A stretch of 32,871 nt of DNA. Source: Staphylococcus intermedius NCTC 11048. GTDB taxonomy: Bacteria; Bacillota; Bacilli; Staphylococcales; Staphylococcaceae. The stretch lies in assembly GCF_002902385.1 (NCBI RefSeq), contig NZ_PPQH01000036.1, positions 1 through 32,871 of the forward strand. The letters are read 5' to 3'. The position numbers were made by a program, and so were the translations under genes. The notes beneath the pieces were generated by a model. It did not search any database and was not told the origin of the DNA. It saw only the letters and a program-made list of their open reading frames with translations. Of the stretch, positions 17,701 through 27,225 are shown piece by piece (positions within the stretch are counted from its first letter, which is position 1; each line of letters starts with the position of its first letter).

Positions 17701-18330
17701 CGCTTCTTCTTTTAACGGTTCCACGCGACCTTCTAAATCATACAAAATATCTTCTACACGCGTTAAGTTGTCTTCCGTATGCGACAGCTTATCTAACGAT
17801 GCTTCTTTACGCTTTTTATATTTCAACACACCTGCTGATTCTTCAATAATTTGACGGCGGTCAGTCGGTTTGGCGTTGAGCACTTCATCGACACGACCTT
17901 GTGAAATAATACTGAACGCTTCTTTTCCGAGACCTGAATCTAAAAAAAGCTCGTGTATATCTTTCAAACGACGACGCTCATTATTGACATAAAATTCACT
18001 ATCACCATTTCGATAAAGTCGTCTTGTGACAATGACTTCTGTCGCATCCAAATTCAACAAACCTCGACTATTATCAAGTTTCAACTTCACTTCCGCAAAG
18101 TTTTGGGCATTGCGATGTTGTGCACCAGAAAAGATAATGTCTTCCATTTTACTGCCACGCAATGAACGCGCGGATTGTTCACCGAGCACCCATTTAATGG
18201 CGTCTGTAATGTTGCTTTTACCACTACCATTCGGACCAACGATAGCGGTAACACCTTTGTCAAATTGAATTTGAGTGGCTTCCGCAAATGATTTAAATCC
18301 GTATGCATCAATTGACTTTAAATAAACCAT
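14758..18330 (-). CDS. smc: Chromosome partition protein SMC
   Basis: The 1190-residue structural-maintenance-of-chromosomes ATPase, with ScpA and ScpB, loads at parS sites and compacts the origin region. The architecture is complete. The N-terminal half-ATPase has Walker A GPNGSGKS (32-39). A long coiled coil (about 165-500) rich in Gln, Glu and Lys follows. The hinge (about 505-670) contains the glycine-rich VNPGGSMTGGG. A second coiled coil runs to about 1030. The C-terminal half-ATPase has the signature LSGGERALSA and Walker B FVILDEVEAALDEAN. It lies 3 bases downstream of rnc and immediately upstream of ftsY, the standard Firmicute arrangement. Confidence 0.98.
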   Translation of the reverse strand: MVYLKSIDAYGFKSFAEATQIQFDKGVTAIVGPNGSGKSNITDAIKWVLGEQSARSLRGSKMEDIIFSGAQHRNAQNFAEVKLKLDNSRGLLNLDATEVIVTRRLYRNGDSEFYVNNERRRLKDIHELFLDSGLGKEAFSIISQGRVDEVLNAKPTDRRQIIEESAGVLKYKKRKEASLDKLSHTEDNLTRVEDILYDLEGRVEPLKEEAAIAKEYLQLSDILKESDIRVTVHDIASYQTQIADHDTALNELKSQQADTHHKKSQISHTMQKAKGERFEVDQQLEKVNQQLIETTEQVEKLTGQYQLIEERQKNQSQSNARIEEEQASIAQHQQQLNQDVAETEKTLNQLKEKRQQLNQDIQQLEGQLYQSDETMDKDVETLKDTYYQLMTEQADINNDIRFLTKTIEEHKAKQSRIDSRLTEAYAQLKDAQHHMHDIEERQQQKKRQMTKIENDCQQIEASLSKAKSEQTEAESQLYQAYRYNDKLKARIETMKMREDDLSSFYQGVKAVLKAKDQQLQGIHGAVAQQIDVPSTYTTAIETALGASMQHVIVSDEAAARQAIQFLKTKKLGRATFLPLNVIKGKTLDARVVQTAKQMTGFVTVASEAVQVDPTYKAIIDNLLGRTLIVDGLKNANDMARAIQYQTRIVTLEGDVVNPGGSMTGGGTQQRQSLLGQKDELQQLQAQLETYLEKTKQLEAFCQNQKAQQDTLSEQYVAAQQDFNAYKQELHDLSLEHDRYREIEQRLKNEHEEFEFEKNDGYQSDKSEATLKDKQARQAEIAEQLKQMEQQIQAMTEQRKVSQAHASQLQQQLHQYKSDLAVVVERIKTQQQQLKRLDKEQQQIDDQQQKLKEQLALINSDEVNDRSTLEKIQAQITQYQEAKARHLEAQQQLRQQRQDIEDLIESNEQALESIHQKLLEIENQYQNIKSAQSRLDVLIDQALKHLNEKYHMTFEHAKSTYPIEDANIEALRQKVKLTQMSIDELGHVNLNATEQYEEVSARYTFLSEQRNDLREAKATLEQIIQEMDAEVAERFSTTFHAIQDHFASVFKNLFGGGQAELILTEKDYLTAGVDIRVQPPGKKLQHLSLLSGGERALSAIALLFAILKVRSAPFVILDEVEAALDEANVIRYATYLKTLSKETQFIVITHRKGTMEMCDCLYGVTMQEMGVSRLVSVNLNTIDEVLKEDQA

Positions 18331-18333
18331 ATT

Positions 18334-19065
18334 CTACTCCTTATGTGTCATCGATAAGTATGCTTGTTCGGCAGCTTTTTGTTCAGACTCTTTTTTTGTG
18401 CGACCTTCACCTTGAGAAACCGCTTCACCATTTAATAAAATCTCAGAAGTGAATGTTTTGTTATGCGCTGGTCCCTCTTCTTTCACAATGCGATACTGAA
18501 TCGCGCCTAAATAATTTTGATGAACATATTCTTGAAATTTTGTTTTAAAATCGACAACACCAATCAGTTGGCGGCCTTTCACATGTGGAAAAATCACAGT
18601 TTCTGCAAATTGCCACACTGCTTCTAGCCCTTGATTTAAATACAGCGCGCCTACAAATGCTTCAAAGACATCCGCGACTAATGATGGACGAGTTCGACCA
18701 CCTGTTTTTTCTTCACCTTTACCAAGTAGGATGAGTGGCATTAAATCGATATGTTGCGCGAAAATAACGAGCGATGGTTCACACACGATATTGGCACGCA
18801 TTTTCGTCAAATCCCCTTCAGGCAACTTTGGAAATGCATCGAATAAATAACGTGACACGGTTAATTCGAGTACAGCATCTCCTAAAAACTCTAACCGTTC
18901 GTTATGTTCAGTACGGTCCATATTAAAGTCATTAATAAAACTAGAATGTGAGAATGCTTGTTGATAAAGCGACATATTTTCATAATTCAAATTCAATGCT
19001 TTCATTTTTTTCGCAAAATTCTCTTGAAACTCTGCGACCAGCGTTTCCTTACGCACTTTCGTCAT
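18334..19065 (-). CDS. rnc: Ribonuclease III
   Basis: The 243-residue double-strand-specific endoribonuclease processes rRNA precursors and structured or antisense-paired RNAs. The signature [13 protein letters not shown] (about 56-68) supplies catalytic Glu59 and Asp63, and the second acidic set lies in [15 protein letters not shown] near residue 130. The C-terminal double-stranded-RNA-binding domain (about 168-243) ends with [24 protein letters not shown] lies 9 bases before the chosen ATG. It is the first gene of the rnc-smc-ftsY-ylxM-ffh unit. The window also carries many intergenic long hairpins, which could be substrates if transcribed; that is inference. Confidence 0.98.
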   Translation of the reverse strand: MTKVRKETLVAEFQENFAKKMKALNLNYENMSLYQQAFSHSSFINDFNMDRTEHNERLEFLGDAVLELTVSRYLFDAFPKLPEGDLTKMRANIVCEPSLVIFAQHIDLMPLILLGKGEEKTGGRTRPSLVADVFEAFVGALYLNQGLEAVWQFAETVIFPHVKGRQLIGVVDFKTKFQEYVHQNYLGAIQYRIVKEEGPAHNKTFTSEILLNGEAVSQGEGRTKKESEQKAAEQAYLSMTHKE

Positions 19066-19487
19066 GCATCATTTCCTCCTTTATGTCTTTCACTCAGAAG
19101 CATGGACACTTTTTTGGACATATCTGGTCATTGTCAGTGGTTCATCCGTTTTCAATACTTGCATTGAATACACTACGCTAAAACGACCGATATTTTGATA
19201 TACGCTCTCAAACTTTTAGTGAGCACATCACAATGTCATCGTGTTCAATAAAAGTGAGACCCTTCTTTCCAATTGCCATACCTCTTACTATTATACGTGA
19301 TATCAAAACCGAAACCTATTAATTCATTAAAACTTCATATACTGTATGGTTCAGCCCTGGAACGCGAAGCCATGAAGGCAATCAAACACTCAAATTCATA
19401 GGGAGGGCAAGTTTAGCAAAATAATACATTAATCGCATCAAAAATTTTTATACCTCATCCCCATCCCTTGGCACAACAACATATAGT
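19066..19487. other. Intergenic region between acpP and rnc, with a half repeat
   Basis: No gene is present. Near 19291-19286 the minus strand carries TATAAT, without a good -35, as a possible rnc start region. That would give rnc an unusually long leader of about 200 bases. The acpP-proximal part holds a truncated dispersed repeat at 19350-19462: only the 3' half remains (GGAACGCGAAGCC, GGCAATC, AGGGAGGGCAAGTTT, GCATCAAAAATTTT). The 5' half and apical hairpin are missing. Confidence 0.5.
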
Positions 19488-19490
19488 AAA

Positions 19491-19519
19491 GGAGCTGAGG
19501 AAACGAATGTCCCAGCTCC
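19491..19519 (-). terminator. Terminator of acpP
   Basis: Just after the acpP stop, GGAGCTG (19519-19513) pairs with CAGCTCC (19497-19491) around a 15-base loop and is followed by TTTACT. It closes the fapR-plsX-fabD-fabG-acpP group. Confidence 0.75.
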
Positions 19520-19527
19520 GATACGCA

Positions 19528-19761
19528 TTATTTTTCAAGTGTATTAATGTAATTCACAGCGTCTCCCACTGTGTTGATTTTTTCGGCTTCTTCATCTGGA
19601 ATTTCAGTACCGAATTCATCTTCTAATTCCATTACTAACTCAGCGATATCAAGTGAATCAGCGCCTAGATCGTCTTTGAAAGATGCATCAGCAGTGACTT
19701 TGTCAGCGTCTACGCCTAAACGGTCAACGATGATGTCTTTAACTTTATCGAAGTTTTCCAC
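19528..19761 (-). CDS. acpP: Acyl carrier protein
   Basis: The 77-residue acidic protein carries growing fatty acyl chains on a phosphopantetheine arm. The attachment serine is Ser36 in [20 protein letters not shown], the invariant family motif. Four helices and strong negative charge are typical. The start codon is GTG, supported by a perfect GGAGGTG 7 bases upstream. It is separated from fabG by 228 bases containing a plausible promoter of its own, which fits the high expression expected of this carrier. Confidence 0.98.
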   Translation of the reverse strand: MENFDKVKDIIVDRLGVDADKVTADASFKDDLGADSLDIAELVMELEDEFGTEIPDEEAEKINTVGDAVNYINTLEK

Positions 19762-19868
19762 GTTGTTTCACCTCCTTAAAAAATGATGTCTTTTTTATGT
19801 CACGCATGTTGCGCGTTTGATTATCGAATTGAAATACTCGACTGTTATATTTTGCCATTTTATCGGCT

Positions 19869-19897
19869 TAAATACAACCCATTTCAATGAAGTTCAA
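19869..19897 (-). promoter_or_regulatory. Possible promoter of acpP
   Basis: On the minus strand TTGAAC (19897-19892) and TATTTA (19874-19869) are separated by 17 bases, about 108 bases before the acpP GTG. The -35 is good and the -10 is moderate. It would let acpP be transcribed independently of fabG. Confidence 0.4.
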
Positions 19898-19989
19898 GCC
19901 ATTCATGTCATATTTAACATGCCTTAAACAGCCATCAAACTCAATTCTTAGTGTTATCCAAGGATTTCGCCTTTAATGCCTGATGGAGA

Positions 19990-20733
19990 TTATTCCATGT
20001 GCATACCGCCATTGACATGAATTGTTTGACCTGTAATGTATGCTGCTTTATCAGAAGCTAAAAATGCAACAGTGTGCGCAATGTCTGTATCTTGACCGAA
20101 ACGACCTAATGGAATTTGTGTTTTCATTGTTTCTTTTAAGTCATCGTTAAGCGCATCTGTCATGTCTGAAACGATAAAGCCTGGCGCAACGGCATTGACA
20201 GTAATGTTACGAGATGCCAATTCACGCGCTGCCGTTTTTGTCATACCAATCACACCTGCTTTTGAAGCCACATAGTTGATTTGACCTGGGTTCCCAACTG
20301 CGCCGACAACACTTGTTAAGTTGATAATGCGTCCAGCACGTTGCTTTAACATTTGTGGTGTTACTTTTTGGATGCAGTTAAAGACACCTTTCAAGTTAGT
20401 GTCAATGACATCATCCCACTCATGTTCTTTCATTCTCATCAGTAAATTGTCTCGTGTAATACCTGCATTGTTCACAAGAACGTCGAGTGAACCGAAAGTT
20501 TTAACGATATCTTTAATCATCGCTTTCACTTCATCACCATTGGCGACATTCGCTTGTACGGCAACACTTTCGACACCTTTACTTTTAATTTCTTCCACGA
20601 CTGCTTCTGCTTTCTCTTGATTACCCGCGTAGTTAACAACCACATTGTATCCTTCTTCTGCAAGTTGTAATGCAATACTACGGCCTATCCCACGTGAAGC
20701 ACCTGTCACTAATGCAACTTTACTCATTTCCAA
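19990..20733 (-). CDS. fabG: 3-oxoacyl-[acyl-carrier-protein] reductase FabG
   Basis: The 247-residue NADPH-dependent short-chain reductase performs the first reduction in each elongation cycle of type II fatty acid synthesis. It shows the nucleotide-binding TGASRGIG (10-17), the NNAG motif (88-91), and the catalytic Ser141, Tyr154 and Lys158 (YVASK). The start is TTG at 20733, in a MEMSK context, with AAAGGA 5 bases upstream; an in-frame ATG at 20727 is the alternative and would remove two residues. The coding region overlaps fabD by 14 bases. Confidence 0.97.
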   Translation of the reverse strand: MEMSKVALVTGASRGIGRSIALQLAEEGYNVVVNYAGNQEKAEAVVEEIKSKGVESVAVQANVANGDEVKAMIKDIVKTFGSLDVLVNNAGITRDNLLMRMKEHEWDDVIDTNLKGVFNCIQKVTPQMLKQRAGRIINLTSVVGAVGNPGQINYVASKAGVIGMTKTAARELASRNITVNAVAPGFIVSDMTDALNDDLKETMKTQIPLGRFGQDTDIAHTVAFLASDKAAYITGQTIHVNGGMHME

Positions 20734-21646
20734 TCCATTCCTTTACATCTTCGAGCGTTTGAATCGAAGTTATTTTCACATCTCTACTCATTTTTTTAAC
20801 TAAGCCTGATAAGACTTTGTTCGGACCGACTTCAATGAAATGATCCACACCTTGATCGATTAACCATTGCACAGAGTCGATAAATTGCACTGGCGAATAC
20901 AATTGTTTCACCATATGCTGTTTAATCGTTTCTGCGTCTGTTTCAGGTCTTGCGTGAACATTTTGCACGACTGGTGTTGTCGCATCATGCCACTCAAATT
21001 GATCGATATACGTTTTAAATTCGTCTTCAATGACTTGCATCATCGACGAGTGAAATGGTCCTGATACGTCTAACGGCATAACACGTTTCGCACCGAGTGA
21101 TTTCCCTTCACTGACTAAACGATCCACAGCAACTTTGTGTCCTGACACCACAATTTGTCCTGGTGCATTAATATTAGCAGGTTCTACCACTGCATCTTCT
21201 GTTGAGATTTGATCACAAATGGCTTTCACTTCATCAAATGATAAACCTAATACAGCAGCCATACCGCCGACACCATTTGGAAACGCTTGTGCCATTAATT
21301 CACCGCGTTTACGCACGATTTGTACGGCATCTTCAAATTTTAAAACACCGCTCATCACTAGGCTCGAATATTCACCTAAACTATGACCAATCGTATAATC
21401 CGCAGTCGGTTGACCCATTGCAGCATAAAGTGCGATGCTATGGGTTAACAATGCAGGTTGTGTATTTTCAGTTTGTCCTAACACTTGATTCGGATCTTCA
21501 AACATTGTCTCAAGTAAGTTAAAAGGCATTTGTTCAGTAGCTGACTCTAAAATTTTTGTCGCTGCTTCATCTTGTTGATACAAATCTTGTGCCATGCCTA
21601 CTTTTTGTGCCCCTTGTCCAGGAAACATCAACACGGTTTTACTCAT
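20720..21646 (-). CDS. fabD: Malonyl-CoA:ACP transacylase FabD
   Basis: The 308-residue enzyme transfers malonyl groups from CoA to acyl carrier protein. It has the N-terminal [11 protein letters not shown] and the nucleophile elbow GHSLGE (87-92; catalytic Ser89). The distal histidine lies in GPFHSSMM, and [10 protein letters not shown] is near the C-terminus. It overlaps plsX by 8 bases upstream and fabG by 14 bases downstream, so it sits inside a tightly coupled FapR-controlled operon. Confidence 0.98.
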   Translation of the reverse strand: MSKTVLMFPGQGAQKVGMAQDLYQQDEAATKILESATEQMPFNLLETMFEDPNQVLGQTENTQPALLTHSIALYAAMGQPTADYTIGHSLGEYSSLVMSGVLKFEDAVQIVRKRGELMAQAFPNGVGGMAAVLGLSFDEVKAICDQISTEDAVVEPANINAPGQIVVSGHKVAVDRLVSEGKSLGAKRVMPLDVSGPFHSSMMQVIEDEFKTYIDQFEWHDATTPVVQNVHARPETDAETIKQHMVKQLYSPVQFIDSVQWLIDQGVDHFIEVGPNKVLSGLVKKMSRDVKITSIQTLEDVKEWIGNE

Positions 21647-22625
21647 CAGAGTCGCCTACCTTTGCTCTCATATTTTCTACAATTTTCGTTTCACCCGCTA
21701 TTTTCGCTTGACGAATCGCTGAGTAAAACGCTTTTGCATTTGAACTGCCGTGTGCTTTCACGACAATCCCATCTAAACCTAACAGCACTGAACCGCCATA
21801 TTCGGAGTAATCTAATTGTTTCGCGATACGTTTAATATCGTTTTTCACAACAAGTGCTGCTAATTTATTTTTAAGGCTCGATAATAAATCATTTTTTAAG
21901 ATTTTACCAAATGATTTTGCAGTACCTTCTAAGTTTTTCAATACAATATTACCTGTAAAGCCATCTGTCACAATAACATCCGCTTCATCTTCCATAATCG
22001 ATTTCGCTTCAATATTGCCAGTAAATTTGAATTGGTCCGTTTCAGACATTAAACGAAATGCTTCTTTTGTTAAGCTATTCCCTTTTTTATCTTCTGTCCC
22101 AATGTTCAGTAATGCCACTCTCGGTTCTGCAATGCCTCTTAGCTTTTGCGCATAAATATGACCGAGCACCGCATTTTGATATAAATGATCCGCTTTCGCA
22201 TCTGCATTGGCACCGACATCTAAAAATACGACACCTTTACCACTGACTGTTGGCAAAGTAACGACTAGCGCCGGTCGGGCAACACCTGGCAAACGTCCGA
22301 CAATAAACAAGCCTGCCGACATGAGCGCACCTGTGTTACCTGCTGAAACACATCCGTCTGCTTCTCCATTTTTCACTGCTTCAGCCATCCGAACCATCGA
22401 ACTATCTTTTTTACGTTTGATTGCACGTACTGGCTCATCTTCCATTGAAATCTCTTCAGTCGTATGACGTATTTCAACTCTTGGATGGTTCAAATGACAT
22501 TGCTTTTCATCTCCGAAAAGAATAATTTCTAAATCATCGAAATCTTGAACCGCTTTTTCAACAGCTTCAAGTACGATGTGGGGAGCATCGTCGCCACCCA
22601 TCATATCTATAGCTAGTTTTACCAT
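21639..22625 (-). CDS. plsX: Phosphate acyltransferase PlsX
   Basis: PlsX converts acyl-ACP to acyl-phosphate, the donor that PlsY uses to start phosphatidic acid synthesis, linking fatty acid and phospholipid synthesis. The sequence begins [15 protein letters not shown] and shows the conserved [43 protein letters not shown] and [13 protein letters not shown] blocks. I chose ATG 22625 (328 residues) because GAGG lies 9 bases before it and because homologues begin MVKLA. ATG 22634 would add MNK. The gene follows fapR by one base and overlaps fabD by 8. Confidence 0.97.
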   Translation of the reverse strand: MVKLAIDMMGGDDAPHIVLEAVEKAVQDFDDLEIILFGDEKQCHLNHPRVEIRHTTEEISMEDEPVRAIKRKKDSSMVRMAEAVKNGEADGCVSAGNTGALMSAGLFIVGRLPGVARPALVVTLPTVSGKGVVFLDVGANADAKADHLYQNAVLGHIYAQKLRGIAEPRVALLNIGTEDKKGNSLTKEAFRLMSETDQFKFTGNIEAKSIMEDEADVIVTDGFTGNIVLKNLEGTAKSFGKILKNDLLSSLKNKLAALVVKNDIKRIAKQLDYSEYGGSVLLGLDGIVVKAHGSSNAKAFYSAIRQAKIAGETKIVENMRAKVGDSDE

Positions 22626-22626
22626 C

Positions 22627-23187
22627 TTATTCATCCTCGCTTATGTAATACATTTTAAATAGACCTTCAAAGACTTTTTCCTGTGCAACAAATGACGTCA
22701 CACTCATTTCATAATATTTATCATCATGAAATTGGACTTCCGCTTCTGCAACAACAACATCGCCCAATTGGACAGGTTTGACAAAGTGGATATGACTTTC
22801 TTTCGTCAATACGGATGCGTGTTTCACAATGGCCACACATAATGAATTCGCTTGCGCAAACAACACATGCCCACGCGCAATCGCATTTCTCGTAAAGACA
22901 TCTTTTTTCGAAATGGTCATAATCGACTTTCCTGCTAAATTTGGCTCTAAAGATACGATATCTCCAATAATGTCTTGATCTTCAAGGGCACTAATGTTTT
23001 GATATTGATCTTTTGCTACATTTTTAACACGTTCTCGAAGTTCAGGAATATGTAACTGACTTCGATCGAGGCGTATCGTCTGGATACTCACTTCAAACAT
23101 GTCACTTAAAGCTTGATCTGTAATAAATGGATTTTGCTGGATGGTAGTTTCAATCAGTGTACGTCTTTCATCTTTCGTCTTTTTCAC
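22627..23187 (-). CDS. fapR: Fatty acid and phospholipid synthesis repressor FapR
   Basis: FapR represses the fap regulon and is released by malonyl-CoA. Residues about 10-60 form a DeoR-like helix-turn-helix ([20 protein letters not shown]). The C-terminal half is a hot-dog fold with [16 protein letters not shown], the malonyl-CoA pocket signature. I chose GTG 23187 (186 residues, VKKTKDERR...), preceded by GGGTGG at 7 bases, because its length matches homologues. A TTG at 23214 would add nine residues, and it would place the start inside the operator. It is first in the operon and probably represses itself through the site at 23205-23221. Confidence 0.95.
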   Translation of the reverse strand: MKKTKDERRTLIETTIQQNPFITDQALSDMFEVSIQTIRLDRSQLHIPELRERVKNVAKDQYQNISALEDQDIIGDIVSLEPNLAGKSIMTISKKDVFTRNAIARGHVLFAQANSLCVAIVKHASVLTKESHIHFVKPVQLGDVVVAEAEVQFHDDKYYEMSVTSFVAQEKVFEGLFKMYYISEDE

Positions 23188-23204
23188 ATCATCGCCACCC
23201 AAAT

Positions 23205-23221
23205 TTAGTACCAAGTCTTAA
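23205..23221. promoter_or_regulatory. fapR: FapR operator
   Basis: The plus-strand sequence TTAGTACCAAGTCTTAA matches the established FapR box (TTAGTACCTGRTACTAA type) with one strong half site and a near-palindromic partner. It lies just downstream of the predicted transcription start and 18 bases before the fapR GTG, where a bound repressor would block transcription. Confidence 0.85.
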
Positions 23222-23234
23222 TTGACTCCATTTC

Positions 23235-23262
23235 ATTTTAACATGTTTACAGCACAGTTCAA
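23235..23262 (-). promoter_or_regulatory. Promoter of fapR-plsX-fabD-fabG
   Basis: On the minus strand TTGAAC (23262-23257) and TAAAAT (23240-23235) are 16 bases apart. TG one base before the -10 makes an extended -10 element. The FapR box begins about 14 bases after the -10. Confidence 0.7.
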
Positions 23263-23649
23263 AATGATTTCATGCTTCATTCATATATAGCTGGCCTGAC
23301 TTTTTGATAGGAACAGACCATCATTATTTTTAATTCTTGCCTCGGAGAAATGAAAATTTATATTGAATGATAAACCCAGTAGAGATGGACTGGGGATAAA
23401 AGTTTTTGATATTCAATTGCTTAAATGGGCGAGATTCTTGAGGGATATAGTTAAAAACAAAATGTCGTCTTTTAATTTTGATATAGGCTCCTGTTTAACG
23501 CAGTAGTTGTCTGGGACTGGGACATTAAGTTTTCCCAGTCCTTATCCATTTTATGGACATATAGCAATTAATGATGATCAAACAGCCACAAATGAGGATG
23601 AATGGGACGTCATTATTGGATGTTATGGGCATGTCTCCATTTTATAAAC

Positions 23650-24042
23650 TATCCCCAGGTGACTGCATTTGATGCAAGATTGCCCAGAGGCTGAGACTCC
23701 CGAGGGATGAAGTTAAAAACAAAATAACGTCAATTAACTTTGATAGTGGCTACTGTTTATCGCAGTAGCTGTCTGACTTCTCAATGCTTGTGCTTTTGAG
23801 AAGTCTAGTCAGCCTTGCGGGGGCAGTACAACGAAATCTTTGTTTCACATGAGATTTCTGTACTGCTCCCGAAAATCCAATTTGGCTTCCATCCAGTGTA
23901 CACTTCAATCAAGCCAAATTTAGTTGAGGCAAGTCCTGGGAACGCGAAGTCATAAGGGCAATCAGAAGCCACAAATCATAGGGAGGGCAAGTTAAACAAA
24001 ATACTGCATCCATAGCACCAATAATGATTATATCCCATCCCC
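23650..24042 (+). repeat. Structured dispersed repeat, long form with hairpin chain
   Basis: Starting from AGATTGCCCAGAGGCTGAGACTCC, this copy contains an inserted chain of hairpins: GCTACTGTTTATCGCAGTAGC (23748-23768), CTTCTCAA/TTTTGAGAAG (23777-23803), CAGTACA-GAAATCT/AGATTTC-TGTACTG (near 23825-23866) and an apical AATTTGGCTT/AAGCCAAATT stem. It closes with AAGGGCAATC and ends in the outer arm TATATCCCATCCCC. The same chain occurs at 11185-11416. Confidence 0.75.
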
Positions 24043-24185
24043 TAGTCAGCCTTGCGGGGGCAGTAAAGAAATCTTTGTTCCACATGAGATTTCTTTACTG
24101 CTCCCTAAATCCAATTCGGCTTTTATCCAGTGTACACTTCAATCAAGCCGAATTGAGTTGAGGCATCCCCTAAGAACGCGAGCCC
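24043..24185 (+). repeat. Structured dispersed repeat, 3' partial copy
   Basis: Directly abutting the previous copy, this piece starts CTAGTCAGCCTTGCGGGGGC, has the hairpin CAGTAAAGAAATCT/AGATTTCTTTACTG and an apical AATTCGGCTT/AAGCCGAATT stem, and ends AACGCGAGCCC. The first hairpin differs from the one in the neighbouring copy on both arms in a pairing-preserving way (C-G to A-T). Confidence 0.75.
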
Positions 24186-24289
24186 AAAATGCCAATTCCG
24201 AAATTCAGAATGGTTATCAATGAGGAGCATTCGATTAAAATATAACAATTTAGAAAGCTCAAGTTTTTATGTCGCAGTTCCCCTCAAAA

Positions 24290-26335
24290 TTAATCAAAGC
24301 TTTGATACAACACTTTATCCTCTATAAACGTCCGCAATCGTTCATATTCATCCGTAAAAAATGCGCCCGATTGCATTAATTTCGCCGCTTCATCTCTTGC
24401 TACTTCTAACATGCGATAATCCTCGACCAAGTTCCCTACTAAAAAGTCAGGCAAACCGCTTTGTTTCACACCAAAGAAATCACCAGGTCCTCGCATTTCT
24501 AAATCTTTCTCACTTAATTCAAAGCCATCTGTCGTTTGTGTCATAATTTGCATCCGCTCAATACCTGTTTCGGTCTTAGGAGAAGCAATGAGCACACAAT
24601 AACTTTGAAAATCACTTCGCCCGACACGACCACGCAATTGATGCAATGTCGACAAACCGAAACGATCCGCATCATAAATCATCATAAATGTCGCATTCGG
24701 TACGTTCACACCTACTTCAACTACGGTTGTCGCGACGAGGACATCAAGTTCATGCGCACTATAACGATGCATCACATCATCTTTTTCGTCCGCGCTCATT
24801 TTCCCATGCAACAAACCGATACGGCGGTGTGGTAACGCAGCTTGCAGATTTTCATAAAGTTCAATCGCATTTTGCACGTCTTCTAAATGTTCCGAGCTTT
24901 CGATCAGCGGTGAAATCACATACGCCTGTCTCCCTTGTTGCAATTCACGTTCCATATGTTCAATCACTTGGGCGTACTGTTCATGTTTCACCCAGTATGT
25001 TTCAATCGGTTTACGCCCTTTAGGCAAACTTTTAATCGATGACACGTCCATTTCACCAAACACAGAAATGGCGAGTGTTCTCGGAATAGGCGTCGCTGTC
25101 ATGAAGAGGACATTACTGAGCGCTCCTTTTTCACGTAATTTTTGACGTTGCTGCACTCCAAAGCGATGTTGTTCGTCCGTAATCACAAGCCCGACATTAT
25201 GGAATGCTACATCATCTTGAATGAGTGCATGTGTGCCGATTAAGCAATCAATTTCACCATTTGCAAGTTGTTCGAGCAGTAACTGGCGCTTCTTCCCTTT
25301 GACTGATCCTGTTAACAACGCCACATTCATATAAGGTCCAAATAATCCGACTAAGCTTTCCGCATGCTGTTCCGCTAAAATCTCTGTCGGTACCATCAAT
25401 GCAGATTGATATCCCGCCGTTTTCATCGCATACATACAAATCGCCGCAACGACGGTTTTCCCTGATCCTACATCACCTTGTAATAAACGATGCATCCGTA
25501 TCGGCGCTTTCAAATCCCGAAAAATTTCATTTACACTCTGTTTTTGGCCTTCTGTCAGTTCGAAAGGCAACGTCTCAATAAACGCTTTAACTTGTTGAAT
25601 ATCGTATTGCACTTCTATCGCTTCTTCTGACATCTTTTCCATACGATTCAACCACTGCATACGAAGCTCAAACATAAAAAATTCAGTAAAAGCAAATGTC
25701 CGTCGCGCGCGTAATAAGGATTGCTGGTCTTTCGCTTCATGTAATGCATGGAGCGTATCATGCAGAGTTTCTAATTTATATTGTTCACGCATCTCTGCCG
25801 GCAACCATTCATGAATCGTAATGTCATTCAAGGTTTGCTGAATCATGTCCCGTAATGTTTTTTGCTTTAATCCTTCTTTCACACGATAGACGGGAGTAAA
25901 CTGTGCATCCGCTAACTGTGACAGATCAAAAAACATTTTCTGACCATTAATTTCTTGTTTACGTCGAGACCATTTTCCTTTAATCACGACCGTTTCATGT
26001 AATTGAATTTTGTTTTTCAAATACGGTTGGTTGAAAAATACAGCTTTCACCGCAATCCCATTAATCATTAAATGAACCGTCAATTTAGAACGATTTCTTC
26101 CAAAAAAAGCGACAGTGGGGGTCGAATAAACTTCCCCGCGAACTGTCACATTGGATTCATCTTCAGCCGTCGTCAAATCAACCAACGTATTATCTTCATA
26201 ACGCGTCGGCAAATAAAGGACTAAATCTTGAATGGTATGGATATTCATTTCATTTAAAATAGCCAATCGTTTTGGGCCTAACCCTTTGATGTCCTTAAGC
26301 GCATAAGGATTTTCAATGAGGTTTAATTTTGTCAT
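24290..26335 (-). CDS. recG: ATP-dependent DNA helicase RecG
   Basis: The 681-residue helicase reverses stalled replication forks and moves branched DNA junctions. The N-terminal wedge/OB-fold region (about 10-200) includes an HhH-like [11 protein letters not shown]. The helicase part has GDVGSGKT (287-294), DEQH (387-390) followed by [15 protein letters not shown], and the C-terminal [13 protein letters not shown]. Length matches the family and no lesion is seen. It follows sdaAA by two bases, so it is probably read through from the serine dehydratase genes. Confidence 0.98.
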   Translation of the reverse strand: MTKLNLIENPYALKDIKGLGPKRLAILNEMNIHTIQDLVLYLPTRYEDNTLVDLTTAEDESNVTVRGEVYSTPTVAFFGRNRSKLTVHLMINGIAVKAVFFNQPYLKNKIQLHETVVIKGKWSRRKQEINGQKMFFDLSQLADAQFTPVYRVKEGLKQKTLRDMIQQTLNDITIHEWLPAEMREQYKLETLHDTLHALHEAKDQQSLLRARRTFAFTEFFMFELRMQWLNRMEKMSEEAIEVQYDIQQVKAFIETLPFELTEGQKQSVNEIFRDLKAPIRMHRLLQGDVGSGKTVVAAICMYAMKTAGYQSALMVPTEILAEQHAESLVGLFGPYMNVALLTGSVKGKKRQLLLEQLANGEIDCLIGTHALIQDDVAFHNVGLVITDEQHRFGVQQRQKLREKGALSNVLFMTATPIPRTLAISVFGEMDVSSIKSLPKGRKPIETYWVKHEQYAQVIEHMERELQQGRQAYVISPLIESSEHLEDVQNAIELYENLQAALPHRRIGLLHGKMSADEKDDVMHRYSAHELDVLVATTVVEVGVNVPNATFMMIYDADRFGLSTLHQLRGRVGRSDFQSYCVLIASPKTETGIERMQIMTQTTDGFELSEKDLEMRGPGDFFGVKQSGLPDFLVGNLVEDYRMLEVARDEAAKLMQSGAFFTDEYERLRTFIEDKVLYQSFD

Positions 26336-26337
26336 TA

Positions 26338-27225
26338 TTAATCACCAAAAATCTGTTGTTTTAATCGCTGACCTGTTGGTGTACCCGCTAAGCCACCGCG
26401 ACCTGTTTCACGTAAAGCAGATGGCATTGTTTGACCAATTTTATACATCGCATCAATAACTTCATCTGTTGGAATACGTGATGTAATACCCGCTAGTGCC
26501 ATATCCGCTGACACAATCGCGTTAGACGCACCTGCTGCATTACGTTTTACACATGGTACTTCGACTAGGCCTGCGACAGGATCACATACGAGACCTAACA
26601 TATTTTTAAGACAAATCGCAAAACCTTCTGCCGATTGTTGTGGTGTACCTCCAGCTGCTTCAACAATCGCCGCTGCAGCCATTGCACTCGCTGAACCGAC
26701 TTCTGCCTGACAACCGCCAGCCGCGCCAGAAATAGAAGCATTATTCGCCACAACAAATCCGAAAGCGCCTGACGTCAGTAGAAAGTTCAACATATCTTGA
26801 CGGTTTAATTGTAATCTATTTTTAAGCGAAAATAAAACTCCAGGAACAACGCCAGCAGAACCGGCAGTAGGTGTTGCACAAATTTTACCCATCGCTGCAT
26901 TCACTTCATTCGTCGCAACTGCTTTACTCACTGCATCTAACACTAAATTGCCGGCTAATGACTGACCACTTTCGATGTATTGTTTCATTAAGACGGCATC
27001 GCCACCTGTGAGCCCTGTCTTAGAAGTCACACCTGCTAAGCCTTCATCCAATGCATTTTCCATCGTTTGTAAATTATGATCCATATGTGTGTAGACTTCT
27101 TCAGCTGTCATGCCCGTTACAGCCATTTCTTGCTCTAACATCACTTCATGAATCGCTTTATTCTCTGCTTCACATCTCGCAATTAATTCTTTTACACTTT
27201 TAAACATTTTCACGTCTGTCATCAT
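26338..27225 (-). CDS. sdaAA: L-serine dehydratase, alpha subunit
   Basis: The 295-residue catalytic subunit deaminates L-serine to pyruvate and ammonia using an oxygen-sensitive [4Fe-4S] cluster instead of pyridoxal phosphate. Candidate ligand cysteines lie in [35 protein letters not shown] and [20 protein letters not shown], all diagnostic for the family. The ATG overlaps the sdaAB stop by one base (TAATG), with GGGGGAT upstream. It is immediately followed by recG. Confidence 0.97.
   Translation of the reverse strand: MMTDVKMFKSVKELIARCEAENKAIHEVMLEQEMAVTGMTAEEVYTHMDHNLQTMENALDEGLAGVTSKTGLTGGDAVLMKQYIESGQSLAGNLVLDAVSKAVATNEVNAAMGKICATPTAGSAGVVPGVLFSLKNRLQLNRQDMLNFLLTSGAFGFVVANNASISGAAGGCQAEVGSASAMAAAAIVEAAGGTPQQSAEGFAICLKNMLGLVCDPVAGLVEVPCVKRNAAGASNAIVSADMALAGITSRIPTDEVIDAMYKIGQTMPSALRETGRGGLAGTPTGQRLKQQIFGD

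Larger units (their letters stand above)
23263..24289. other. Repeat-filled intergenic region between recG and fapR
   Basis: No gene is supported in this kilobase. It contains three pieces of the dispersed repeat: a broken copy (about 23385-23515), a long-form copy (about 23650-24042) and an apical-end copy (about 24043-24185). At 23513-23539, GACTGGGACATTAAG with TTTTCCCAGTC forms another small hairpin. The 100 bases next to recG show no clear terminator. recG and fapR are close neighbours in related genomes, so this is an expansion. Confidence 0.65.

Noticed and set aside
23187..23214. TTG start of fapR at 23214
   Set aside because: It would begin inside the FapR operator without a ribosome binding site and gives a nine-residue extension (MVLNLGGDD) absent from the homologues I know.
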